Shown: positions 1 through 7,745, counted from the stretch's first letter. The stretch is DNA of 12,288 nt from Bacteroidales bacterium UBA4231 (GCA_002396335.1 DGXN01000033.1:1-12288); one strand, 5' to 3'. The notes: a model not told the origin generated them from the sequence alone. Numbers and translations are program-made.

Positions 1-339
1 GACATGGTAGGCGAGAAGATGAAAGATTCTGACCAGGCTCCTCTCGATATTTGGAAGAAAGCCCTCGAAAACGTGACCCCTCAGATCGAGGTCAAGTCCC
101 GTCGTATCGGTGGTGCAAACTTCCAGGTGCCGACCGAGTTGCGTCCGGAACGGAAAGTCTCCGTCGCTATGAAGAACATGATCCAGTTCGCCCGCAAGCG
201 TTCCGGTCACTCGATGGCAGAAAAGCTCTGCGCCGAAATCGTTGCCGCTTACAACAACGAAGGCGGTGCATTCAAGCGCAAAGAAGATATGCACAGAATG
301 GCTGAGGCCAACAAGGCCTTTGCACACTTCCGTTTCTAA
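1..339 (+). CDS. rpsG: 30S ribosomal protein S7, 3' part (5' end outside window)
   Basis: Small-subunit protein S7 binds the 3' major domain of 16S rRNA and nucleates assembly of the 30S head. The visible part is the C-terminal 112 or so residues of a protein usually about 156-158 residues long, and the frame is open to the window edge, so the ATG at position 4 is internal and not the start. Recognisable S7 blocks are [15 protein letters not shown], the GGANFQVP segment, the basic ARKRS patch and the closing [15 protein letters not shown]. The protein ends right after HFRF, without the longer C-terminal tail of E. coli S7. fusA begins 13 bases after the stop, as expected of a str operon, and rpsL probably lies just upstream of the window. 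Confidence 0.97.
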   Translation, partial: DMVGEKMKDSDQAPLDIWKKALENVTPQIEVKSRRIGGANFQVPTELRPERKVSVAMKNMIQFARKRSGHSMAEKLCAEIVAAYNNEGGAFKRKEDMHRMAEANKAFAHFRF

Positions 340-352
340 ACTGCAAAGCTAA

Positions 353-2470
353 ATGGCCAAGAGAGATCTTAAATACACACGCAACATCGGCATCATGGCT
401 CACATCGATGCCGGTAAGACCACCACGTCGGAACGTATCCTGTATTACACCGGGAAAACGCACAAGATTGGTGAGGTTCACGAAGGTGCTGCCACCATGG
501 ACTGGATGGTCCAGGAGCAGGAGCGCGGTATCACCATCACTTCTGCTGCCACCACCGCCTTCTGGCATTACAACGGCGAAACTTACCAGATCAATCTGAT
601 CGACACTCCCGGTCACGTGGACTTCACCGTAGAGGTGGAGCGCTCCCTTAGGGTACTGGACGGCACAGTGGCTACTTTCTGCGCTGTAGGCCGTGTACAG
701 CCTCAGAGTGAGACTGTCTGGCGTCAGGCAGACAAGTACGGCGTGCCTAAGATCGCGTATGTGAACAAGATGGACCGTGTCGGTGCCGATTTTCTCGCCT
801 GCGTTGAGGAAATCAAAACCAAACTCGGTGCCACCGCCGTTCCCATCTGCCTCCCCATCGGTGCCGAAGACAAGTTCGAAGGTATCGTAGACCTCATCGA
901 CATGAAGGCCATCTTCTACGATGGCAACTCCGAGGATCTCGTCAACTACAAAGAAGGCGAAATCCCTGCCGAGCTCAAAGGCGAAGCCGCCCGCTGGAGG
1001 GACATCCTCCTGGAAGCTGCCGCCGAGTGCGATGAGACCCTGATGGAGAAGTATTTCGAGGATCCCGACTCCCTCACCCGCGAAGAGATTATCGCTGCCG
1101 TGCGCAAGGGTACCATCTCCATGCAGATCGTTCCCGCCTGCTGCGGTTCTTCCTTCAAGAACAAGGGCGTTCAGTTCCTCCTGGATGCCGTGATGCGGTA
1201 TCTGCCTTCTCCGCTGGACAAGGGAGCCGTCAAGGGAACCAACCCCCGCACAGGGGAAGAAATCGTCCGTAAGCCCTCCGCAGACGAACCGTTCTGCGCC
1301 CTGGTGTTCAAGATTGCCACAGATCCGTTCGTCGGCCGTCTTGCTTTCCTGCGCGCCTATTCCGGCCGTCTGGATGCCGGGTCTTACGTGTACAACACCC
1401 GCACCGCCAAGAAAGAGCGTGTAGCACGCCTGTATCAGATGCACTCCAACCACCAGAATCCCATCGACTTCGTGGAAGCGGGCGACATCTGTGCAGCCGT
1501 GGGCTTCAAGGACCTCCGCACCGGTGACACCGTCTGCCTGGAGGAAAAGCCCATCACCCTGGAATCCATGGAATTCCCGGATCCCGTGATCGGCATCGCC
1601 GTCGAGCCCAAGACCCAGAAGGACCTGGACAAACTGGGCATCGCCCTTGCCAAACTGGCCGAGGAAGATCCCACCTTCACGGTGAAAAGCGACCCTGAGA
1701 CCGGCCAGACCGTTATCAGCGGTATGGGCGAGCTCCATCTGGACATCATCGTGGACCGCCTGCGTCGCGAATTCGGCGTAGACATCAACCAGGGTGCCCC
1801 TCAGGTGAACTACAAGGAATCCATCACCTCCAGCTACCAGCTGCGTGAGGTCTTCAAGAAGCAGACCGGCGGCCGCGGTAAGTTCGCAGACATCATCGTC
1901 AATATCTCTCCGGCCGATGAAGGCGTACAAGGTCTTCAGTTCATCAATTCGGTCAAAGGTGGCAATATCCCCAAGGAATTCATCCCGTCCATCGAAAAAG
2001 GTTTCACCTCTGCGATGGCCAACGGCGTTCTCGCCGGTTACGAGGTGCCTTCCCTGAAGGTAGAGGTCCTGGACGGCAGCTACCACCCGGTGGATTCGGA
2101 TCAGCTCTCCTTCGAGCTGGCCGCCCGGATGGCCTTCCGCCACGCCTGCCCCAAGTGTCATCCCGTTCTCTTGGAACCGATCATGAGCCTGGAGGTTGTT
2201 ACTCCGGAAGACTACATGGGTGACATCGTGGGCGACCTGAACCGCCGCCGTGGCCAGATTATGGCTATGGACTCGACCGCCAATGGAGCACGCATCGTCA
2301 AAGCTTTCGTTCCGCTCTCCGAGCAGTTCGGTTATGTCACGGTCCTCAGAACCCTGTCCTCCGGACGTGCAACGAGCACCATGACCTTCGACCACTATGC
2401 CGAAGTCCCCGCCAACCTGGCAAAGGACATCGTGGAGAAGAGCGGTTACCGTGTTGTTGACGACGAGTAA
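353..2470 (+). CDS. fusA: Translation elongation factor G
   Basis: EF-G is the cytoplasmic GTPase that drives ribosomal translocation and, with RRF, ribosome recycling. At 705 residues it is full length. The G domain shows all the expected motifs: G1 AHIDAGKT at 16-23, switch I with RGITI at 58-62, G3 DTPGH at 84-88 and G4 NKMD at 138-141. Domains II to V follow, with typical blocks such as [27 protein letters not shown] and LNRRRGQ. The start follows an A-rich CTAA with no Shine-Dalgarno, which is normal for Bacteroidota. It sits between rpsG (13 bases) and rpsJ (31 bases) and is surely co-transcribed with them. One oddity: after the G3 motif the usual AVGGVxPQSE reads [10 protein letters not shown], with Arg at 114. 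A long antisense open frame across this gene is a codon-usage artefact. Confidence 0.98.
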   Translation: MAKRDLKYTRNIGIMAHIDAGKTTTSERILYYTGKTHKIGEVHEGAATMDWMVQEQERGITITSAATTAFWHYNGETYQINLIDTPGHVDFTVEVERSLRVLDGTVATFCAVGRVQPQSETVWRQADKYGVPKIAYVNKMDRVGADFLACVEEIKTKLGATAVPICLPIGAEDKFEGIVDLIDMKAIFYDGNSEDLVNYKEGEIPAELKGEAARWRDILLEAAAECDETLMEKYFEDPDSLTREEIIAAVRKGTISMQIVPACCGSSFKNKGVQFLLDAVMRYLPSPLDKGAVKGTNPRTGEEIVRKPSADEPFCALVFKIATDPFVGRLAFLRAYSGRLDAGSYVYNTRTAKKERVARLYQMHSNHQNPIDFVEAGDICAAVGFKDLRTGDTVCLEEKPITLESMEFPDPVIGIAVEPKTQKDLDKLGIALAKLAEEDPTFTVKSDPETGQTVISGMGELHLDIIVDRLRREFGVDINQGAPQVNYKESITSSYQLREVFKKQTGGRGKFADIIVNISPADEGVQGLQFINSVKGGNIPKEFIPSIEKGFTSAMANGVLAGYEVPSLKVEVLDGSYHPVDSDQLSFELAARMAFRHACPKCHPVLLEPIMSLEVVTPEDYMGDIVGDLNRRRGQIMAMDSTANGARIVKAFVPLSEQFGYVTVLRTLSSGRATSTMTFDHYAEVPANLAKDIVEKSGYRVVDDE

Positions 2471-2501
2471 AATTTAGCAAAAAAGTTAAAAAGTAATTGA
2501 T

Positions 2502-2807
2502 ATGAGCCAGAAAATCAGAATCAAGCTGAAATCCTACGATCACATGCTGGTAGACAAATCCTCTGCCAAGATCGTCGATACAGTGAAGGCAACGGGTGCA
2601 AAGGTTGTAGGTCCCATTCCTCTTCCCACCAACAAGAAGATCTTCACTGTGAACCGCTCCACCTTCGTCAACAAGAAGAGCCGCGAGCAGTTCGAACTGG
2701 ACTCCTATGTCCGTCTGATCGACATCGACGAGTCCAACGCCAAGACCGTTGACGCCCTCATGAAGCTCGAGCTTCCTTCCGGCGTTGAGGTTGAGATCAA
2801 AGTGTGA
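2502..2807 (+). CDS. rpsJ: 30S ribosomal protein S10
   Basis: S10 is part of the 30S head and in many bacteria also the NusE transcription antitermination factor, which binds NusB and links RNA polymerase to the ribosome. The 101 residues match the family length. Diagnostic segments are the N-terminal [10 protein letters not shown], the [10 protein letters not shown] loop and the closing [19 protein letters not shown]. The 31-base spacer from fusA is AT-rich and shows no promoter, so it is co-transcribed with fusA. In most Bacteroidota rplC and the rest of the S10 cluster follow directly. Here the last codons and the TGA stop lie inside a strong hairpin, a tRNA gene follows, and the ribosomal genes stop. 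Confidence 0.98.
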   Translation: MSQKIRIKLKSYDHMLVDKSSAKIVDTVKATGAKVVGPIPLPTNKKIFTVNRSTFVNKKSREQFELDSYVRLIDIDESNAKTVDALMKLELPSGVEVEIKV

Positions 2808-2827
2808 GGCTAGTCCTCACACTTTTT
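2799..2827 (+). terminator. Hairpin over the rpsJ stop codon, abutting the tRNA
   Basis: A perfect 11-bp stem, AAAGTGTGAGG (2799-2809) with CCTCACACTTT (2815-2825), closes a 5-base loop (2810-2814), and the 3' arm runs into five T residues at 2823-2827. The rpsJ TGA (2805-2807) is in the 5' arm. The tRNA begins at 2828, directly after the T run. The form is that of an intrinsic terminator, but the T tract is short and partly in the stem, so termination may be incomplete and could depend on ribosome occupancy of the stop codon. The same hairpin would also shield the 3' end of the ribosomal-protein mRNA after RNase P cleavage at the tRNA 5' end. Confidence 0.7.
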
Positions 2828-2900
2828 GGCCCCATAGCTCAGCGGTTAGAGCAGCGGACTCATAATCCGTGGGTCGCAGGTTCAAATCCTGCTGGGGCCA
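2828..2900 (+). tRNA. tRNA with anticodon CAT, probably tRNA-Ile2 (lysidine type)
   Basis: A 73-base cloverleaf folds cleanly. The acceptor stem is GGCCCCA/TGGGGCC (7 bp), the D stem GCTC/GAGC, the anticodon stem GCGGA/TCCGT with one G-T pair, and the T stem GCAGG/CCTGC with loop TTCAAAT; the discriminator is A2900. The anticodon CAT is at 2861-2863. CAT tRNAs may be initiator, elongator Met or Ile2. The GGCCCC acceptor start and general resemblance to E. coli ileX, including C4-G69 and C5-G68 pairs known to favour TilS, point to the AUA-reading tRNA-Ile2, whose C34 becomes lysidine. No CCA is encoded. I see no separate promoter, so it probably depends on read-through from rpsJ. Confidence 0.88.
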
Positions 2901-2903
2901 CAG

Positions 2904-2929
2904 AAAGCCGGGTTTTCGCCCGGCTTTTT
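2904..2929 (+). terminator. Intrinsic terminator after the tRNA
   Basis: Stem AAAGCCGGG (2904-2912) pairs with CCCGGCTTT (2919-2927) around the loop TTTTCG, and the T run continues to 2929. This 9-bp GC-rich stem with a T tract begins four bases past the tRNA and marks the end of the rpsG-fusA-rpsJ-tRNA transcription unit. Confidence 0.85.
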
Positions 2930-2974
2930 GCGTCCCCGCAGGAATCCCCCCTTTTATTTTTTGCGGAAAAATTG

Positions 2975-2982
2975 TATATTGC
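2975..2982 (+). promoter_or_regulatory. Weak -7-like element before the nitroreductase operon
   Basis: The sequence TATATTGC resembles the Bacteroidota -7 element TAnnTTTG but lacks one T. The nearest TTTG (2960-2963) lies only 11 bases upstream, too close for a standard -33 element. As the preceding operon is closed by a terminator, a promoter is needed in 2930-2998 and this is the best candidate; it leaves 16 bases to the ATG. Confidence 0.4.
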
Positions 2983-2998
2983 GGACTGCGAAATCTAA

Positions 2999-3610
2999 AT
3001 GGAAAAAGATATGAGTAAATTCTGGGACAAACTGAGTGACATTACGCACCTTCACAAGCGCGCCGCTTTCTCCGATCTGCCTGACCGGATTGCAGCCAAG
3101 GAATCCACCTTTATGAGCATTGCCAAGGAACGCTACTCCTGCCGCAAGTTCAAGGATACGCCGCTTACACAGCTGCAGATCAGCCACATTCTGGAAGCCG
3201 CCCGGGTTGCCCCTACAGCCATGAACAAACAGCCGGTCCACGTGTGGTTGGTCAAAAGCCCCGAAGCCCTCGCCAAACTCAAAGGCGCCACGGATTACAC
3301 TTACGGCGCCCCTGCGGTGTTCATGGTCGGCTGCAAGCCGGAGGACGCCTGGGTCCGCAAATACGACGGCAAAAACGGCGCCGAGGTGGACGCCGCCATC
3401 GTGGGAACGCACATCATGCTGGAATCGTCGGCCCTGGGTCTTGGCAATGTATGGGTGGGCTCTTTCGACCCTGCCAAAATTAATGCCGATTTCCCGGAAA
3501 CGTCCGGTTATGAGATCGTCGCCCTCTTCCCGGTAGGCGTTCCTGCCGCGGAGACCAGCACCAATCACGGCAAGCGCAAATCTGTCGAAGAATTTGTTAC
3601 AGAGATATAA
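2999..3610 (+). CDS. Nitroreductase-family flavoprotein
   Basis: A 203-residue protein of the FMN-dependent nitroreductase family, cytoplasmic NAD(P)H oxidoreductases whose true substrates (quinones, nitro compounds, others) cannot be read from sequence. The FMN-binding start RYSCRKF is at 45-51, followed by ARVAPTAMNKQP and the GTHIMLESSALGLGNVWVG helix region typical of the fold. The family motif usually lies near residue 10, so this protein has about 38 extra N-terminal residues. Their codon use matches the rest of the gene, but starts at residue 5 (3011) or residue 39 (3113) are possible. I chose the first ATG because it follows the A-rich CTAA also seen before fusA and lies shortly after a promoter-like element. 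The dsbD start follows the stop by three bases, so the two are one operon. Confidence 0.88.
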   Translation: MEKDMSKFWDKLSDITHLHKRAAFSDLPDRIAAKESTFMSIAKERYSCRKFKDTPLTQLQISHILEAARVAPTAMNKQPVHVWLVKSPEALAKLKGATDYTYGAPAVFMVGCKPEDAWVRKYDGKNGAEVDAAIVGTHIMLESSALGLGNVWVGSFDPAKINADFPETSGYEIVALFPVGVPAAETSTNHGKRKSVEEFVTEI

Positions 3611-3613
3611 GTC

Positions 3614-5452
3614 ATGATGACAAGCCTGCTTACGGCTCTTCTGGCCCTCCTCCTGCAGCTGGGACCCAGCGTAGTGTGGAAGGCTGCGGTGAACCATCTG
3701 GAAGACGACCGCTACGAACTGGTCGTCACCGGCAACATCGCCCGCAATTATTATGTCCACCCCATGTCGGACCCCAACGTGGGAACGTTGCTGGAGGTCA
3801 GCACGACCGACAGGGTCTTCCTGGCCGGGAAACCCACCGAAGAATACACGCCTTCGGATTACAAAGGGGAAGAGGTGGTGACGGGGACCTATGTCCTTCG
3901 TCAGCAGCTGCAGATCAACGGTTCCGGGAAAACGACGGTGGACGGCACCGTCACCTGGAGTGCCTGCAGCGGCGATTTCTGCGGCATGCCGGAGGATTAT
4001 GCGTTTTCTGAATCGGTAGAGAAAGCAGGAAGCCTGTGGAGCCTGATCCTGGAGGCAATCCTCTGGGGCTTTGCGATGCTCCTTACCCCTTGCGTGTTCC
4101 CGATGGTGCCCATGACGGTGTCCTTCTTCGTAAAGCAGGAGTCGGGCGGGCGCTTCAAGGCGCTCATGTACGGCATATTCATCGTTTTGCTGTATACGGT
4201 GCCCATCTCTGTCATCATCGGCCTTACATGGCTCCTGGGAGGAGAAACGGTCACGGCCGATATTTTCAACTGGCTGTCCACCCACTGGCTTCCGAACATC
4301 CTCTTCTTTGTGATTTTCATGGTGTTTGCGGCCTCTTTCTTCGGCGCGTTTGAGATTACCCTGCCCTCCGGCTGGACCACCAAGGCGGACTCCAAGAGCA
4401 CCAAAAACGGCCTTCTGGGCGTGTTTTTCCTTGCCCTTACGCTGGTTCTGGTCAGCTTCAGCTGCACCGGCCCCATCGTGGGCACCGTGCTGATCAAAAG
4501 CACCCAGGGCGAGTTCTGGACGCCGATGGTCACCATGCTGGCCTTCTCCGTCGCTTTCGCCCTGCCGTTCGCCCTCCTGGCGTTCTTCCCCTCGGTGCTT
4601 AAGAAGCTGCCCAAGAGCGGTGGCTGGCTCAACAGCGTGAAGGTCGTGCTGGGCTTCATCGAAGTGGCCCTCGGCCTGAAATTCCTCTCCGTGGCGGACC
4701 AGACCTATCACTGGCATCTCCTGGACCGGGAAGTGTACCTGGCCATCTGGATTGTCTGCTTCACCCTTCTGGGCCTGTACCTGATGGGCAAGATCCGTTT
4801 CAAGCACGACAGTCCGCTCGAATACATCGGCGTAGGACGCCTGGCGCTGATCATCATCGACTTTGCTTTTGTGGTGTACATGCTCCCCGGCATGTGGGGC
4901 GCCCCGCTCAAAGCCCTCAGCGGCTATCTGCCGCCCCTTGAGACGCAGGACTTTGTGCTGGGAACCTATGCGCCGCCGGTACATTCTTCCCCTGTCATTC
5001 CGAGCGAAGCGAAGAATCTCACCGGCTCCGAAGTTTCCCTTCCGCACGGCCTTGTCGGCTACTCCGATCTTGATGACGGCATCGCCGCCGCCAAGGCTTC
5101 CGGAAAGAAAGTTTTCGTGGACATCACCGGCCACGGCTGCGTGAACTGCCGGGAAATGGAAGCCCGCGTTTGGAGCGCCCCTCAGGTCCTGAGCCGCCTG
5201 GCAAATGACTTTGTGATCGTATCGCTGTACGTGGACGACAAAACCAAACTTCCTGAAGACAAGTGGGTGACAACCGACGCCGGAAAGGTCCTCAAAGATG
5301 TCGGGCGCGTGAATTCCAACCTGGTGCTGAACCGCTTCGGCGTGAATTCCCAGCCCAATTACTTCATTCTGGACGGAGACGGTGAAATCCTCCGCGGTCC
5401 ACGAGGCTATAACCTTAACATTGAGGAATTTGTTAATTTCCTGACGCTATGA
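3614..5452 (+). CDS. dsbD: Thiol:disulfide interchange protein DsbD
   Basis: This inner-membrane reductase carries electrons from cytoplasmic thioredoxin to periplasmic thiol proteins. The 612-residue protein has the whole DsbD plan. A hydrophobic signal sequence (1-16) leads into a periplasmic alpha domain with the redox pair C118/C123 (CSGDFC). A core of about eight membrane helices (roughly 145-425) holds C160 in LTPCVFP and C284 in SFSCTGP. A C-terminal thioredoxin-like gamma domain (about 480-612) carries CVNC at 509-512. All three Cys pairs are intact, so it should be active. Residues 461-470 in the linker are encoded by a dispersed-repeat-like sequence. A second ATG lies one codon in. 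The stop overlaps the next start by four bases (ATGA), suggesting translational coupling with the cysteine desulfidase. Confidence 0.95.
   Translation: MMTSLLTALLALLLQLGPSVVWKAAVNHLEDDRYELVVTGNIARNYYVHPMSDPNVGTLLEVSTTDRVFLAGKPTEEYTPSDYKGEEVVTGTYVLRQQLQINGSGKTTVDGTVTWSACSGDFCGMPEDYAFSESVEKAGSLWSLILEAILWGFAMLLTPCVFPMVPMTVSFFVKQESGGRFKALMYGIFIVLLYTVPISVIIGLTWLLGGETVTADIFNWLSTHWLPNILFFVIFMVFAASFFGAFEITLPSGWTTKADSKSTKNGLLGVFFLALTLVLVSFSCTGPIVGTVLIKSTQGEFWTPMVTMLAFSVAFALPFALLAFFPSVLKKLPKSGGWLNSVKVVLGFIEVALGLKFLSVADQTYHWHLLDREVYLAIWIVCFTLLGLYLMGKIRFKHDSPLEYIGVGRLALIIIDFAFVVYMLPGMWGAPLKALSGYLPPLETQDFVLGTYAPPVHSSPVIPSEAKNLTGSEVSLPHGLVGYSDLDDGIAAAKASGKKVFVDITGHGCVNCREMEARVWSAPQVLSRLANDFVIVSLYVDDKTKLPEDKWVTTDAGKVLKDVGRVNSNLVLNRFGVNSQPNYFILDGDGEILRGPRGYNLNIEEFVNFLTL
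4994..5020 (+). repeat. Dispersed repeat-like unit inside dsbD
   Basis: The stretch beginning GTCATTCCGAGCGAAGCG matches from memory a short repeat scattered in many bacterial genomes, whose hallmark translations are VIPSEAKNL on one strand and LRFARND on the other. Both are readable here: the first in the dsbD frame at residues 461-469, the second on the minus strand. ATTCTT at 4983-4988 can pair with AAGAAT at 5012-5017. It is the only copy I see in the window, so calling it a repeat rests on recognition and not on a second copy. Confidence 0.65.
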
Positions 5453-6777
5453 CAGCTGATGAAATCATTGCCCTTATCAAACGCGAAGTAAAGCCCGCTT
5501 TAGGCTGTACCGAACCCATTGCCGTCGCTTTGGCCGTTGCCAAGGCGGCGGAAATTATTAATGACAACTGCTCCTGCTGCGACTGCTGGCGCATGCAGGC
5601 CGACTTCCGGCTGGACGTCGCAGTGAGCGGAAATATCCTGAAAAACGGGATGGGCGTGGGCATTCCCGGCACCGGCATGGTGGGCCTTCCCGTCGCCGCC
5701 GCCCTGGGCGCTGTGTGCGGAGACTCTTCAAAAGGCCTGGAAGTGCTCCAGGGACTCACGCCAGAAGCCGTAGAAAGGGCCAAAGAACTCGTTTCCAAAG
5801 GCTGCGTGCACATTTCCGTGGCCGACACGGAGCATCTTCTGTATGTGAAAGCCACCGTCGGCGTGGAAGGCGGCCTTCAAGCCAGCGCCGAAGTCGACCC
5901 CCACGCCTACGCCGTCATCGAAGACGACCACGACCGCATCGTCGAAACCTCTTTTGCCGACAAAATCCTCATGAGCTCCGAGTCGGCCGCAGCGGCCAAG
6001 GAGTATGTCCAGGATTCCTACGACCTGACGGTGAAAGACATCTGGGACTTTGCGCTGTCGGCCCCTTATGAAAGCATCTCCTTCATCCTCGGAGACAGGG
6101 AACTGAATCTGGCCCTGGCCGAAGAGGGCCTCCGCGGGGACTACGGTCTCAGGGTCGGAAAAGCTATCCGGGAGAATCAGAAAGAGGTTTTCGGGGACGA
6201 TTATCTCAGCTATGCCATGGGCATGACCGCCGCTGCCTCGGACGCCCGCATGGCCGGCAGCACCCTTCCCGCCATGAGCAACAGCGGCTCCGGCAACCAG
6301 GGCATCACCGTGAGCATGCCCGTCATCGCGTACGCCCTCAAATACAAGGTGGCCGACGAACCCCTGGCCCGCGCGCTGATCCTCAGCAATCTCGTAGCCA
6401 TCCACATCAAGCATTACTTGGGCAAACTCAGCGCTCTGTGCGGCTGCGTGGTCGCTTCCACTGGCAGCGCCTGCGGCATCGTTTATCTGCAGGGAGGGTC
6501 GTACGACCAGGTTTGCGCGGCCATCAAGAACATGGCCGGCAACATCACCGGCATGGTGTGCGACGGCGCCAAGGTAGGCTGTGCCATGAAGGTGGCTTCG
6601 GGCGTGTCCTGTGCCGTGCAGTCGGCCGTCCTGGCCCTCCGCGGCACCTGCATCCCCTCCACGGACGGCATTATCGAGGACGACGTGGAAAAGACCATCC
6701 GGAACATCGGAACCATCGGCAGTGCCGGCATGAAGGTCACCGACCGGATGATCCTGGATATTATGCTGTGCAAATAG
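5449..6777 (+). CDS. cyuA: L-cysteine desulfidase, CyuA/YhaM (UPF0597) family
   Basis: Members are oxygen-sensitive [4Fe-4S] enzymes related to the serine dehydratase alpha fold; they split L-cysteine to sulfide, pyruvate and ammonia in the cytoplasm. The 442 residues match the usual size (about 436). Family landmarks are GCTEP at 19-23, SGNILKNGMGVGIPGT, SNSGSGNQG at 277-285, the block with C331, C333 and C342 (LCGCVVASTGSACG), and C371/C378 in GMVCDGAKVGC; several of these Cys are cluster-ligand candidates. An extra Cys-rich loop, CSCCDC at 41-46, is not something I recall from the family. It overlaps dsbD by four bases and is the last gene of the operon. The stop is only seven bases from the convergent EamA stop. 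Homologues have sometimes been annotated serine dehydratase-like, so substrate choice is inferred. Confidence 0.9.
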   Translation: MTADEIIALIKREVKPALGCTEPIAVALAVAKAAEIINDNCSCCDCWRMQADFRLDVAVSGNILKNGMGVGIPGTGMVGLPVAAALGAVCGDSSKGLEVLQGLTPEAVERAKELVSKGCVHISVADTEHLLYVKATVGVEGGLQASAEVDPHAYAVIEDDHDRIVETSFADKILMSSESAAAAKEYVQDSYDLTVKDIWDFALSAPYESISFILGDRELNLALAEEGLRGDYGLRVGKAIRENQKEVFGDDYLSYAMGMTAAASDARMAGSTLPAMSNSGSGNQGITVSMPVIAYALKYKVADEPLARALILSNLVAIHIKHYLGKLSALCGCVVASTGSACGIVYLQGGSYDQVCAAIKNMAGNITGMVCDGAKVGCAMKVASGVSCAVQSAVLALRGTCIPSTDGIIEDDVEKTIRNIGTIGSAGMKVTDRMILDIMLCK

Positions 6778-6784
6778 CGCTGCG

Positions 6785-7684
6785 TCAGGAAGCCTTCCCC
6801 TGGCTTTGAAGCTGGGTGAGGAAAATCCCTACCATGGCTATGGCAAGACCGCCCCACTGGAGCGCGGCCAGGGTCTCTTCGCCGAGGATGAAGGCCAGTA
6901 TGGCCGTAATCAGCGGCACGATGGCAAGGAAAACGCTGGTGCGGGCCACCCCGAGGTTCTTGATGGCGAAAGCCCAGATAGTGAAGGCCGTCGCCGAACA
7001 CAGCAGCGCAAGTGCCAGGATGGGGTAAATCACCGGCCAGCTCAGGTACAGGGAGGCGTCAAAACCGGCCAGGCCCTTCGTGAAGAACAGCGGCGAGAAC
7101 AGCACGGCGCCGAAGAGGAACTGATACATCACAATGACCGACGGCGCATAGCGGGCCGACAAGTCCTTGGTAAACGAAATCTGGCTCACCTCGGAAATGA
7201 CGGCAATGAACAGGATGCCGACGCCCAGCAGGAACAGCGGGCCGGTATGGGTGTGCGTGTAGGTGACCAGCCAGAGACCGGCGATGGTGATGAAGACCCC
7301 GATGATATTCACCGGGCCGAAGTTTTCCTTGAAGATAAGCCTTCCCGCGAGCATGGAGAAGATGGGATTGGTGGCGATAATCAGCGAAGTGATGGTGGGA
7401 GACTCCGTGAACTTGAGGCCGTAGGTTTCCGCCACAAAATAGATAAAGGGCATGCAGGCGGCCAGGAGGATGAATTTGAACCAGTCCTGCCTGTGGATGC
7501 GCATCTTCTGGTGCGTGATGAGGTTCAGCAGAAACAGCAGTCCGCCGGCCATGAGAATGCGTACGGGGACAAAGAATTCTACCGGAATCTGAAGGGCGAG
7601 CAGCCTGTCGGCCCAGATGTAGGACATGGACCACAGGATCACTGTGCCCGTGGCTGCCAAATATGCAGGGAAAAGCTTTTTCAT
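6785..7684 (-). CDS. EamA/DMT-superfamily permease
   Basis: A 299-residue, very hydrophobic protein with about ten predicted membrane helices arranged as two EamA repeats (roughly 1-140 and 150-290), the plan of drug/metabolite transporters of the inner membrane. Family-like traits are the N-terminal LAATGTVILWSMSYIWADRL, the FVAETYGLKFTESPTITSLI stretch in the first repeat, and the closing AILAFILGEETLAALQWGGLAIAMVGIFL. The substrate cannot be told; relatives export amino acids, nucleosides or drugs. The ATG is fixed by the first helix and lies only four bases downstream of a perfect TATATTTG element, so its mRNA may be leaderless. It is convergent with cyuA and divergent from the SDR gene. 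Confidence 0.92.
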   Translation of the reverse strand: MKKLFPAYLAATGTVILWSMSYIWADRLLALQIPVEFFVPVRILMAGGLLFLLNLITHQKMRIHRQDWFKFILLAACMPFIYFVAETYGLKFTESPTITSLIIATNPIFSMLAGRLIFKENFGPVNIIGVFITIAGLWLVTYTHTHTGPLFLLGVGILFIAVISEVSQISFTKDLSARYAPSVIVMYQFLFGAVLFSPLFFTKGLAGFDASLYLSWPVIYPILALALLCSATAFTIWAFAIKNLGVARTSVFLAIVPLITAILAFILGEETLAALQWGGLAIAMVGIFLTQLQSQGKAS

Positions 7685-7688
7685 ATTG

Positions 7689-7696
7689 CAAATATA
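7689..7696 (-). promoter_or_regulatory. -7 element of the EamA gene
   Basis: On the minus strand this reads TATATTTG, a perfect match to the Bacteroidota primary-sigma -7 consensus TAnnTTTG. I find no TTTG at the usual -33 distance. Only four bases separate it from the ATG, which puts the expected transcription start at or next to the start codon. Confidence 0.65.
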
Positions 7697-7745
7697 ATCA
7701 TTTTGCGCCGATTTGCTTACGATTTTTCAGTAATTTGCCGGCATG

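Noticed and set aside
272..2395. A 707-codon open frame antisense to fusA
   Set aside because: It lies wholly opposite a certain EF-G gene, resembles no family I know, and is explained by strong G/C bias at third codon positions.
2957..2963. T-rich TTTG before the nitroreductase as a -33 element
   Set aside because: Only 11 bases separate it from the -7-like sequence, well short of the usual spacing of about 19-21.
2954..5134. A 726-codon open frame antisense to the nitroreductase and dsbD
   Set aside because: It mirrors two well-supported genes and its composition (His, Gly, Arg and Gln rich) is that of a shadow frame.
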